Below are positions 12,301 to 23,900 of a stretch of DNA of 64,000 nt, one piece after another. Below the pieces are notes generated by a model. It was given only the letters and a program-made list of their open reading frames with translations, did no database searches and was not told where the DNA came from. The first letter of the stretch is position 1. Each line of letters starts with the position of its first letter. Source of the DNA: Henricia sp. BOLD:AAB3569 (Eukaryota > Echinodermata > Asteroidea > Spinulosida > Echinasteridae); the NCBI GenBank assembly GCA_037783545.1, contig JBBELK010000368.1, positions 620,001 through 684,000 of the forward strand. Direction: 5' to 3'. The position numbers were made by a program, and so were the translations under genes.

Positions 12301-13089
12301 TGCTATTTAAGTAAGGTTTCGGGTCAAATGGTTGATTACAATTTTTGAACAATTCGATTCCTGTATACGGGAAGGACATTATGATGTCACACTCCGGTTC
12401 TTTATATTAGGCTGGTGCGCCCGTCATAGCAGCCAAAACCCCTGGGCACAGGTTGACTTGGGCGCCAAAATGAACGTGACCGGATTGCAGTATGGCAGCG
12501 GACCTTCTTGGGACACCGAACGAGACGATTTCATTGTCTCTTTTAGCAACGATGACACGAATTGGTCCATATTGCAAAAGAGCGGGGGTGGAGATTTAGT
12601 GGTAAGTTGGGAAAAACTTAATGGAAAAGCAACCAATATACAACATTTGCAGTTACCCAAAATTTTATTTCACGAGTTGACAAGAAAAATGCGACTAAAA
12701 AGTGTTGATAGCGATGCTAACAAACACCACATGAAATGTTTCCGGTGTAAAACGGATACCTTTGTGGGAGAAATCGCCAACTGACAATTGTTTTACCATT
12801 CATTCAACACAAAAGCCATGCATGGGTTTTTCAGGTTTTCTGAAGTATTACTGCATCTATATGCTGGAATTTCTACAAGGCAGTTTATCAACATTATTCT
12901 TTAGTTATGTAATGCTGTCTTTAATTTTTGATTTCTTCACAGTTCGCTGGGGCAGATTTTGGCACCGATATAACTGCACGTTTCCCGATGGCTGTTCAAA
13001 CACAATATATCCGCATACATACCCAATCGTGGGACCTGCCTACTAACCTCCCGTTCTGCGTGCAATTTGAACTGCTCGGCTGTCGTTAA
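6330..13089 (+). CDS. Secreted PAN/apple + F5/8C (discoidin) domain protein, copy 1
   Basis: Five coding exons fit in phase: 6330-6668, 10639-10666, 12105-12233, 12411-12601 and 12943-13089. Together they encode 277 aa ending in TAA. Residues 1 to about 25 (MHFWQIEVFFCAL...) are a hydrophobic signal peptide. A PAN/apple-like module follows, with RCAMLC, a central Cys and an ECQL motif, then the 28-nt exon encoding a Thr/Pro linker (PQVTTPST). The last three exons form an F5/8C domain: it opens with Cys-Asp, then GMASGLIPD and a GWCA core, and closes FELLGCR before the stop. AATAAA signals lie at 13090 and 13108. These families usually bind carbohydrate, phospholipid or protein outside the cell; the ligand here is unknown. 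The tiny second exon rests on phase (0 in, 1 out), a good donor (CCG/gtaagc) and the equivalent small exon in the second copy. The alternative is no linker exon, using a donor at 6673. The ATG at 6330 gives the signal peptide; no earlier in-frame ATG is better. Confidence 0.82.
6714..6878. repeat. G-rich minisatellite (GGGGGGT-type)
   Basis: G runs of 4-20 broken by single T, on the sense strand of the first PAN-F5/8C gene. It begins 46 nt after the exon 1 donor and has high G-quadruplex potential. Confidence 0.97.
6919..7261. mobile_element. Inverted-repeat element I
   Basis: ctattcttgggtttcacttt at the left is mirrored by gtgaagcccaagaatag at the right; the arms extend through ccattactgtgtccata. 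A partial copy lies at 28629-28846. It is in intron 1 of the first PAN-F5/8C gene. Confidence 0.85.
7549..9451. mobile_element. Inverted-repeat element F hosting element D copy 2
   Basis: Ends gggtgattccataaatt and aatttatggaatcaccc (approximate mirror). It contains several gtaagggggacaccaaa-like motifs (near 7757, 7945, 8130 and 9025). Without the nested 695 bp copy it is about 1.2 kb. 27104-27358 has similar ends and the same gggacaccaaa motif. Confidence 0.75.
8247..8941. mobile_element. Element D copy 2 (interior inverted relative to copies 1 and 3)
   Basis: 695 bp, nearly identical to the copies at 3729 and 21635. Flanks gcttacatt (8238-8246) and gctacatta (8942-8950) are a target duplication with one base lost. 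It is inserted inside element F. Confidence 0.87.
9780..10110. repeat. Cluster of gtgacgtcagttgccatgg repeats
   Basis: Two related units here (near 9825 and 9895) share agtgtgacgtcagttgccat, then a conserved block about cattcgctggtaatctgaaa. Related copies lie at 27955-28090, 37555-37665 and 38895-39060. 9452-9780 shows nothing recognised. Confidence 0.7.
10110..11440. other. Intron sequence with no recognised feature except the 28-nt exon
   Basis: Contains the short second exon of the first PAN-F5/8C gene (10639-10666). Otherwise AT-rich unique-looking sequence; the small open frames have no recognisable protein signature. Confidence 0.5.
11440..11625. repeat. Degenerate GGGCGAAATGG repeat block
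   Basis: At least six imperfect units of ggggcgaaatgg or gggcgaagtag alternate in both orientations. tttcgccctaaaccatttcg at the left mirrors ggggcgaaatggttttgggg at the right. Confidence 0.8.
11870..12025. repeat. Dispersed repeat ending aacatgctcctttaa
   Basis: Shares catggatagtattttgggga and the nearby ccacatccaaattggagatt with 52200-52340 and, inverted, with 50030-50170. It looks like an arm of a larger inverted-repeat element. Confidence 0.7.
12655..12860. repeat. Dispersed intronic repeat (gttgacaagaaaaat / ccatgcatggg)
   Basis: The same blocks recur at 22580-22800, 22920-23140, 36075-36180 and 43475-43710: aaatttcagccacatag, cctgaaaaatccatgcatg, and a later cttgtcaactcgtga. Here it is in reverse orientation, in the last intron of the first PAN-F5/8C gene. 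Confidence 0.75.
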
Positions 13090-13598
13090 AATAAAACAAA
13101 ATATATCAATAAAATTTGTAACAAAACGTGTAATCTGTGAAAGTTTGGCTTGCCGAGAGAATTATTCTTAATACATGTATTATTATTATTATTAATTTTT
13201 TTAATATATTTTTTTTAAATTAATTAATTTGTTTATTTAATTTTAATCAATTTGTTTTTACATTTTTTTTAAAATTTGGACCGAGAACAGATAGCCTCAA
13301 TGTCATTTACAAAGTACAGTTTGTCATTTATAAATAGTCTGGTTCCCGAACCAAAAAATTTAAGACATGATTGGAACAATTCCGCCAGTATACATGTTAG
13401 TCCGCCATATTGAAACAGGAGGAATTCCTCTTTTTTTCCCGAAGGTTACCGAAGTTACCCGAATGCACGTCCGGACGTTATCGTTAATCGTCGGGTATGA
13501 TTCGTCAGTGTTTCGCCGCGTGTTTATTTACAATGATGCAGACAAGGTTTGAATTTGAATTTTGATGCTATATAATGGGCATGTGTAATATTTTAAGG

Positions 13599-13980
13599 TT
13601 AAAGGGACACACCGGCTTTGTTGGGCTATTTTGGGATTGAAATAGACCCATACATTATTCTGCAGCGCTTTGAGAGTAAATTAGTTATATCCTGAAAAGA
13701 CGCCGTCAAATTTGGCCGTTTTTTAGCACTTTTGAAAAATTCAAGGTAGGAGAAGAGCGAATCGTTTGTGACAAAGTCGTGAGGCTCGCGCGTACGTAGT
13801 TGCAACGGCAGGTATACAAAAGCGTATACCCCGTCTTTTGACCGTTTTTGTTAATTTTGCACTTCTTTAGTAAATTACGGGATATTTCGATGATTTTTTT
13901 CACAAGGACCATCAAAAAAGTATTGTCATTACTGCTACATCACTAAATCATGTAAACAGTTGGCCGGTGTGTACCTTTAA
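13599..13980. mobile_element. TTAA-type inverted-repeat element
   Basis: Left ttaaagggacacaccggc and right gccggtgtgtacctttaa are mirror ends with TTAA at the edges. It is between the two PAN-F5/8C genes. 13115-13599 is AT-rich with nothing recognised. Confidence 0.75.
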
Positions 13981-14099
13981 TATATTACATTTTTATTAGC
14001 CAAATATGGAATAACCCTTTTCAAATACACTCCTGTCGCGCTTTGAAAATTAACGGTTATGCGCTCCTAAAAATAAATGCATGACGTAATTACTATCAA

Positions 14100-14400
14100 T
14101 GCTAGAATAGGGCGACAAATCGTGTGTAAAAAAAGGTATATTAGGGCGACCTGCTCAATAGGGCGACATTTTGGTGTCGCCCTAATATTTTTGAGTTTAA
14201 AATTAATTTTTTTAGGTCAAAAACCTTTTTTTTTAGGTCGAGAACCATTTTTATCGGGACTGGAGTTGTTTCTCTTCGGTCTGTGACCATCTCCGGAAGC
14301 TTCGGGTAAAAAAATAAGGTGTCATTTTGAGTGACTCTTGCCGAAATTTCGGTGGTCCCCGGCGAGAGTCTTGCCGAAATGTCGCCCCATTGCGGCATTC
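14100..14400. repeat. AGGGCGACA repeat cluster
   Basis: atagggcgaca, attagggcgacc and atagggcgacattttggtgt, then the reverse gtcgccctaat and tgtcgcccca. Short inverted repeats about a common AGGGCGAC core, similar in style to 11440-11625. 14400-14920 shows nothing recognised apart from promoter-side sequence of the next gene. Confidence 0.65.
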
Positions 14401-14962
14401 AGAGTAGTTTTAATGCTTAAAGTACTATTTTAAACACGACGGTATAGCCGGTCGTTGTATGTGGAATATGTGGAGCGGGAACCAGTCTAATTTACAAAGT
14501 GCAATAAAACAATTATGAAACAGTCAATTATAAAGTTTCCATTTCGTGTTTAAATGGTCCTGGAGGGAATATTCGTCCTTCGCTATATAATAACGAAGCT
14601 GTATATACGAACACATATTGAATTCTGTCGCGTGACGTGAACTGAAATTATTATCGATCTGCGCATGATAGGCGGTCGTCCCTGTCATTTCTGACTAGCG
14701 CTTTTTTTTGGCAAGCAAAGCAGTCGATATCTAGCCAGACGAGTGCACGCCATGACATTTTTCCCGATTACTGATTAATGTAAACGCAACCATTCTCGCA
14801 AATTGAAAATTCTCTGCATTGAGACGAAATAATTTATCACATGCGTCCGATTTTCTGAAGAATTTGGTTGCAGTTTTATCGTTTTAATAAGCTATTAAGC
14901 TCCTTTATTGCGGTACAAATTAATGAAAAGGATTGCGCATAAAAATAACTGAATTCGCTGCA

Positions 14963-17900
14963 ATGTGTTTAATAGTGCACATGCTAGTTTTTTGCGTGCT
15001 CCAAACGGCATTTTGGAGTACCTGTGTTTGCCAATTAACTTATCGGGAGCGTAACTTTGTTGGCACAAAAGGCTACGCCCTATCGGACCGCGCCACCGCG
15101 GTCTTTCACGCCAGTTCCCGTTCGAGATGTGCGGTTCACTGCTTGAAGCACGGGCCGTGTGCTTCGTTCAACTACGGAACCGCTAGCGGAATCTGCCAAC
15201 TCTCCGAAGTGACAAAGTCCGGCTATTTCGGGGATTTCCGGCCAAGTCCGGATTTCACTTACTACGAGATGGAAGATTTTAGCGACACTGCAGACGATGT
15301 AACTACGGAAGCGATTCCGGTAAGTTTCGGTCACAGAAATTTGGGTAATCATTCACCCCACTCCACCCCTTCAAATATGACCCCTTTAATTCCCCCCTCG
15401 CCCCCACCATTGTATTAAACCATCGCCTCAGCTACTGAAAATGTGACGTAATTCAATTCGTTTCAATTCGTTTATGTATTGTCCATTTAAAAGATAAAAA
15501 TGGAAAATTTACATGTCCAAAAATTGACGACAGCTCCAAAACAGAACACTAAATCAAAAATAAATATTTAAAAAAAACACATTACTGACAAAGGCACAAA
15601 TGAATTAAGATGGCGTGTAGTCCTACATTGGATGCTTCGGAGTCTTTTCCCCGACCTCATGAAATAATAATAATGGTGTAAAGGATGATCCTTATTTTTC
15701 ATTATTTCATAGGCCTTAGTTAAAACACACCTGAGATGTTTTTCAGATAGGTCTATTTTCTCACCGAAAATTTTACCAGCTTGATTTGCTATCCTTTGTA
15801 GTTTGTTCATGTCTGCTTTCCTTAGACCTTGGAACCACACAAAACATCCGTAGAGAATGACACTTTCAATCACAGAAGTATAAAACAGCTTCATAATTGT
15901 TTTGTCCACATTAAAAGTTCTGAGTTCCCTTAAGAAGTACATACGTTGATGCCCTTTTGAAACAAATGCTCTACACTGTTCAGTCCAAGTTAATTTATTA
16001 TCAATGATGGTACCCAGATATTTATAGGATTGAACAATTTCAATATCAGAATTTTCAACATTTACAGGAATAACAGGTTGTTGACCATTTTTCCTCTTGA
16101 AGTCAAAAATAATTTCTTTTATTTTGGTAGCATTCAGATGCAAGTAGTTTTCATCGCAACATGAATCAAACCGTCTAATACACTCTCTGTAATTAACTTC
16201 ATCATTTCCTCTGAGAAATCCAACGATCACTGTATCATCTGCATATTTCAGAATGTTGACATTATTTTGGTTAGATATGCAATCATTGGTATATAAAATG
16301 AACAGTAACGGTGAAAGGACACAGCCTTGTGGGGTGCCAGTGTTAATGATCAAACGTTAATGATCAAATTGTTACAGATCTCTATATTCTGACTTGTCAA
16401 CCCCACGTAATTTTTCTCTGACGGCACCTGATTTTCTAAAGGTAGCTATTAGGGCGTTCGAGATGCTTACACCGTGTAACATGGGTTTTACACCAGGGGA
16501 AGCCTCCAGAAGATGCAAAACGAACGACACGGGGTTTCGCTTTGAATTCTGGGAACACAGGTCAAAGGTTGTAGCCATGACGGGGCTTTATACACACTGT
16601 TATCGTTTGACTCACGAGGAAAAATGAAGCCTGCGCCACGCAAAAATAGTTGCCCTATAAAGTACCGCAATAAACTACATGCATCACAATGCCCACAGAC
16701 ATCTACTGATTAAGCAAAATGTATTTACAGCTCCTATTTTGTGTCATAAATCTGTGTTTTTCTTCGTACTCGCGTCGCGATTCCAAACTGTCCGCCATGT
16801 TTTACTGCTCGCAACTTTCGCACGGTTACTAGGTGACGTCATTACACCGAGCCTTACAGACCCTGGTGGCTGCCACCGAGACAGGCACGTGTATCACGTG
16901 ATGGCTAAAAGAACGCTCCGGCGTAAGTTGTTAAACGGTGTAAGCTTCTCGAACGCCCCTTTGAATGACTGTCATGCGCGCAAATAACCTTCAAAAACGT
17001 ACCTCCGCTGATTTTTCTATAGGGTTTCATATTTCTAATCAATTTCAAATTTAATGTTGCGCGAATTCAAAAGCAACTCTACGCATGCATGATTGACATG
17101 TGTAAATATTGTTTTACCCAAAATAAAAGACGTACTGTATTTGCTAGATCCCGATGTGTTTATATATTTTCAGCCCGAAAGATATATTATACAACTAAAG
17201 ATTTTACATTCAAAACACTGCAGTACGCATATAACTTGAAAAGGCATGAACAAGAGTATTTTGGTCTACACATAAAATTATACTCGAGATGAAAGTAGAA
17301 ATCTACAAACAAAATTATTGGGTTATGCATGTGTGTATTCAAGGGGAAAAAACACGCGAACTTGGTAAATCAGACAACATATTTAGAAAAAAAAAGGCCA
17401 GATGAATCTTCAAGGATAATTTCAAATGAAGATTTATCATTCAAAATTTGGTTTTCGTAATATTTAGTACTTATGGCTTAGGGTGTCTGCTATAGACCGT
17501 ATCGAATAGCCGCCATTTCGTGGGGACGTTTCTTTGTTCCTTGAGGACATGCATGCATGCATGCATGGTTGCACATTGTGCTTCCATTGTTGAACGGTTT
17601 AAAGGGCCCTTATTTAGGATTTTTATCAATGAAATATATGCTTTAAAACCACTCTACTCAGTTAAAGTCATAAAAATCCTATTTGGAGCTTGCTTTAGGA
17701 GTTAAAACAAAGGCTTTTAGTTTTTATGCTAATGCAAATATGCATATTCGTGACCAAGGTCACGATGTCACAAGAGGCAAACACAGGAAAATCACATTCA
17801 ACTGTGCACAAAAGATTCCACTTTTTTTCTCAATTTTCCTGAAACTTTTGTAATCCATGGCTGTTTGAGTTTGTTTTACATGTTGCCTGCTGTAAGCCAT

Positions 17901-20900
17901 GACAAAACTGGGGGTAGAAACTGCAGCAATTTGCCACAAGTCCAACTTGAAGTCTTATGTTTTTTCCTAACTTTTACCTTCTGTCTTCCTTATGTGATGC
18001 ACTCAAAACAGCGCCCTCTGTCTGTGATTTATTGCAATGAAATCTTCAAAGTTGAAAAAGGCCACCTTTTATTGATTTTACATCCAAACGAACAATAGTA
18101 TGTCTTGCTGAACAAGTAATCCGTCATTATGAAGCAAAGCTTAGGCACAAAGTTGTTTAGCATATCACAGGCCCTTTAAGTAACAAAAGGTGCCCCACGA
18201 AATGGCGACTATTCGACACGGTCTACACTGACTTAAAGGGCCTAAAAATACTAAATAACTTTATGCACAGTTTTTGCTGCATATGAATGATTTACTTCGC
18301 CTTTTTCCAAATCTCGACTTGGGCTCAGGCTCCGGCTCCATGTAAACCACATGGAGACGGAGACGAAGCCGAGATTTGGAAAAGCCCCCTTGTTTACAAA
18401 GACAATACATACTATTGTTCACTTTGATGTCCCATGAATAAAAGGTAGAATTTTTCAACTTTGAAAATTTCTTTACAGAAACGGAAAGAGGGTGCTGTTT
18501 TGGGCATGTCACTTTATAGGAACACACAGCAGAAAAGCAAAGAAATAACAAAAGACTTCAAACTGGAATTGTGGAAAATTGCTGCAGTTTCCAGCCTTAG
18601 TTTTCACATGGTTTAAAACGGGCAACATGTAAAACAAACCCAAGCAATCATGGCTTATAAAACTTTCAGTAAGTTGGAGAATTAGAAAATACTGAAATCT
18701 TTTGTGCACAGTTGAATTAGATTTATTTTCTTGCGATTGCTTAATGTGACATCACAACTTGCTCATGAATATGTATTTTTTTTAAAAGCATACAAATCGA
18801 AAACCTTGATTTTATCCCTTAAAATAACTTCCAAGTAGCGTATTTATGACTGTAAATGAATGGGGTATGTTGTATAGCATAGATTTCATTTATACAAATA
18901 CAATTAAGGGGCCTTTTAAAAAAAATATTCAAATTCGAATCTGATTCAATTGAATAAAACGAGACACTTTCGGAGAGATGTATTCACCACGTACATTGTA
19001 ATAATTAAAAAATTTACGCAAGTTTATACATTAAATCGATTTAGAATAGGACACCAATAATTTATGGATGAAAGAGCAATATTTGTTTAAGAAAATAAGC
19101 AGCGTTTACCAAAGTAAATTCCCTACCCTTTGCTCGTTGCCAAGGTTACTGGGTCTATACTAAAACCAGTCAATCGTTTTTCTGTGCCCCTTATAAAGGT
19201 CGCTGAGTAGCTAATATTTATAGACCAATTTCTATGGTAACGACATCGTCCAAACCCGATGATTGAACTTGACCAACAAAGAAAAAAGCGGAAAGCACAA
19301 TTCGGTTGCCATGGCACACTTTTCCGGTTCATTTAAAGAATTCTATGGCTTGTTCGGAGTTTAAGCGTTGAGTGAAATTGCATATATTAAAGATGGAGTA
19401 TGGCTATATGGTTGGAAAAAAACTGTTAAAAACAGCGTTGTCTAACTGGGGTGAAACATCTGTGAGGCACACATTTCCGAATTTCAAATGGGGGAGGGGG
19501 AACAGACTCCAGCTTGGGGCGAAGCACTTGACCCCCTTCCCCTAGTTACGTCACTGTCTCCATGTATGCTCAAACATGTATCTACGTTCCAACAAAACAA
19601 TGAAAATATCAGTGTTCATACTTTCAAGAAATTGTGCAAAGCCACTGTCCTATTTAGGCTGGTTCCCTGACTATGCTGCACAGAAAACGGAGCCATTAAC
19701 GTCGAGGGCCTAGTTTAAAGTCAAGGGCCTAGTTTCGTTCACATGAGGGGTCCCTTGCAAAAACAATGTGTGCAGACACATTTACAGAACTTAATTAATT
19801 CTGTATAGTAGCTGGCTTTAAACGTATTGACAGTTGATTATTTTGAAAGGTACTCGACCTTAGCACTTCAAACGCACAAGCAAATGTAATTATATCTAGA
19901 GTGCTTAGTGGGAAAATGAAGCAATTATGTAATCGATATTTCAATTTTGATCACATTATTTTAAAGCGTGAATGACCGTACAAAATAACTACAAATTTTT
20001 AGAAAATTTTTCAATTAACTATATAAACCGCCTTGTGAAATATCTTGGGCAGTATTGTCGACAGTTCCGAGCAGTTAGGGGTGGGATGCACAAAATAGCT
20101 AGGGCGTATCGTGAGCGACCGAAAAAGAATAATTTTCTTGTAACATTTGTCTAAAATTGACCTTTTTGTTTTCATTTCAGACCCATACAACGGAGGGCGT
20201 AGCGATAGCCACAACAGAAGTTATAGGGGGTGAGAAAAAAATTCTCATTTCAATATCAGCCTGAATGTAGTTCACCACCGGCCAACCCCCGAGAATTGAA
20301 GCCACGCGCCGGCCGCCATTGTACCCCACGAACAATGCTTGGCCTAGACTGCTCCCAGATCCATGCGATCGCTTGCATTCCACTTAACACAGACCATGAT
20401 GTAGACTAGTCAGGACAGTATGACCAGTCTAGGCAATGCATTGTATTTGCTAGGGTACAATGGCGGACGGTGGCTTCAATTTTAGACGTCGTTGCTTTAT
20501 CCAGTGTATATATCGATGCCCTGCAGGGCGCAGTGATAGGCTAATTTACTTGCGCCCTCATTGGCCACAGGCAAGGCAGGTCTCGCACACAGAACACTCA
20601 TTTCATTCGTAAATTTGATTATTGCACTGGATATATAAGCATTAATTTAAAAACGGTATTTATTATTTATTCGTCTGGCAGCAAGCAACCCACAATGCTC
20701 CGCGCGTCTGTATTTGTGACCTTTGCATGACGTATTTCATTCGCAGAAATCTGTGAAGCACATCAGCCCATCCCCAGCGCCCTGGGTACAAGCGAAACAA
20801 TGGAAAAGGACCGGTTTGTTTGCTGCCACCAAGTGTCTCAAAAGTCTGGCATTTAATATTTATATTATATAGCGCCCTCATTGGGTTGTAGAATAAAATC

Positions 20901-23900
20901 TGGAAGATTAAGTGGTGGTGGCAAATATAACAATTCAGTAATTTCTACAATTATAGCTTCTTATTTTTCTTCAAAATGAACTTTGTTGTTTTTTGTCTTG
21001 ATTTATGTCGCATTTTTTTATTTTTATGGCAATTTCATAACAAGTCTGTGACTCCACCAACGATGGACCAATGGGAATGGCGAGTGGTCTGATACCAGAC
21101 AACAAAATCAGTGCATCGTCTATCAACACAGGGTATTCAATAGGCTGGTGCCGGATAAATGGAAAAGGTAAACTTACGATATATTACACGTTTTTTTTAT
21201 AAGGTATTGAGCTCGTGTCAATGACGTCATTTTGGGAGAAAAACAATGCCGCGTCGTTGTGGAAGCAATGTGCGTGCGCGTTGTGTGTGTCCATAGCGCG
21301 CGTAACGCGCTATGCTGAGGCTCCCATTGGTGAACTAAATCGCGTTACGCCCACCAGAGACACACACAACGCGCACGCACATCGCTTCACAATGACTCAG
21401 CATTATTTGACTCCCAAAATGGCGTATTTGCACGTGTTCGAAAGGGGTCAATAGGCCGTATTCCTGAACGTGGAGGGCGCTGTCAAGTGGTCCGCGCCCA
21501 TCGTGCGTTATGTTCGAACACAAAACGCGCTACGCGCACACGCCTTCTAAACGTTTATTTTGAATGGAAATCTGTGCGCGCGACACAGGTACAGGTCTGC
21601 GCGCTCCGCGTACGCGACTTTTCCCCACGTACGTTAGTCTTGGCCCAAGACTACTCTAGTCGATATTGGTTTGTGTACGCGTTGGCCATATAGTGCGCCC
21701 TCTTGCAGCACTAACGGACCAGTCTTTGCCCACTAGAGTAGTCTTGGGAACTTCTCCCGGAAGGTTTAACTTTTTCTTTGTTTTTGCCTAGGCTTTCCTA
21801 GGGAACCAATCAGCGAGTGACCCAAATACAGCAGAGCGTGGGAATGCAGCGAGCGACCCAAATACAGCGCGTCGACCGCAGAGCGTGACCCAAATACACC
21901 GCGTGCACGCGCTTCGAATGGTTTGAAAAATATAAGGCGGCTTACAAGAATCATCGAACATGACCGTTTTATTGTTGCTAATATTTTCGGTGGCATAAGT
22001 TTCTTGGCAAATGTTTGCGAATATATTTACAAACATGTTTGCAAAGGCGTATGACATCGCAAAATACATTTGTTTATGAAGATAATTGCGACATTGCAAA
22101 TATTTGCAAAGATATCTGTGGTATGCCATGTCCCTTGTGTGCCATCATAAAACCCTCTGCAGCTATTTACATAAAACGGTACCGCCCCCAATGCTGAACT
22201 TCCGGGAGAAGTTCCCAAGACTACTCTAGTGGGCAAAGACTGGTCCGTTAGTGCTGCAAGAGGGCGCACTATATGGCCAACGCGTACACAAACCAATATC
22301 GACTAGAGTAGTCTTGGGCCAAGACTACACGTACGTATGCACGTACCCCCATTTTTCTACAGTCGTCTATGGACATTTCCCCCCAAATTACCTTGTTCGA
22401 GCGCCCTCACGCGTTCAGGAATACGGTCTATTGGTCATCTTCTACGATAAACTAAGAAAAATCTCAAATTATTCGTAATAATTATGCACATGAGAATAAG
22501 GAGTGTTTAAAGACAGATTAGATGATTGGAAAATTAAAAAAACAAAAACAGGATCAACAGCATTACAAAACTAAAGAATAATTTTGATAAACTGCCTTGT
22601 CGAAATTTCAGCCACATAGGCCTAGAAGCAGTAATACTTCAGAAAACCTGAAAAATCCATGCATGTTTTTTTTGCATAAATAAAAATCTTCAGTTTTGCA
22701 ATTTCTCCCACAAAGATACCATTTTACACGAAAAATAATCATGTGGTGTCTGTTACCATTGCAATCAACACTAGTTGGTTTTTGTTTGTCATCTCGTGAG
22801 GTAAAATTTTGGGTAGGCCTAACTGCAACTGACGTATATTGGGCTTTAAAGGCCCTATGTATCATTCGCAAGATACACTTTTTTGCAGATTCGTGGATCA
22901 TGGAATAAGAGTGTAAAATATCTAAAGAAGAATGTTGGTAAACTAGCCTGAAGAAATGTTAGCAATGTACATTGTACATGGATGCATCAGTGCTTCAGAA
23001 AACCTTAAAAATCTATATATGGATTTTGTGTACAAGTGAATGGTAAAAAAGTCCCGTGCACGGAAATAAATTCATGTGGTGTTTCTTACCATTGCTATCA
23101 ACACTTTGAGTAAGGTTTTTCTTGTCAACTCATGAAATAAATGGGTCTTTAAAGGATTAATTGTTGATGAGTTGCACTTTTTGAAAGCTAAGCAAAGTGG
23201 AATACTTAACGAGAAATTGTAATTAGGGGCAACTGGTAAAAGCAGGCTTAAAATTACTCAATTATTTTATTAAATTGGTATTTTAGATACGGTGTTGCAT
23301 TTTCTGTAGTAAATTTGAGATTTTATCGAAGGAAAAAATGCCAACTTCACTTATAATCCTCTTTGTTGTATTATATACACTAGAAGATGAAATTGTGATT
23401 ACAAAGACATAAAAGGAGCGATTCTGGCTGAGTTTTCCTCATTACCAAACTGATATTTCTACAAAAATACCTTTGATTGGACCAATGAACTACATGTACT
23501 TCGTTTCTCACTCACACGGCTAGGTTGGTGCGCTAAAACCCACGATGCCAACCAATGGCTGCAAGTTGATTTTGGCGGGAATGTTCACGTGACCGGTGTA
23601 GAGATTGGTTCCTACTATAACGGCAACTCCTACATCGATGCGTATAAAGTGTTGTACAGTGACGATGGTGCAGACTGGAGCACGGTGCAAGATGCAACGG
23701 GGACAGCTGACGCTGTGGTAAGTCTACGCTGTGTTGAGTCTGGGTACCAAACGGCGACGGACTGTTAATTTATTTTCCTAAAACTGAGCGGGGCTGCGTT
23801 CCAAACACGCGAACATTGCAAACGTTTTTATCGTTCGCCAACAACTGGTACCCGGCTTTTCATAGACGAGTGCACAAAAGTACTGTAACCAGTGGCGAAC

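Noticed and set aside
14141-14398. 85-codon minus-strand frame between the PAN-F5/8C genes
   Set aside because: It overlaps the AGGGCGACA repeat cluster and has no family signature.
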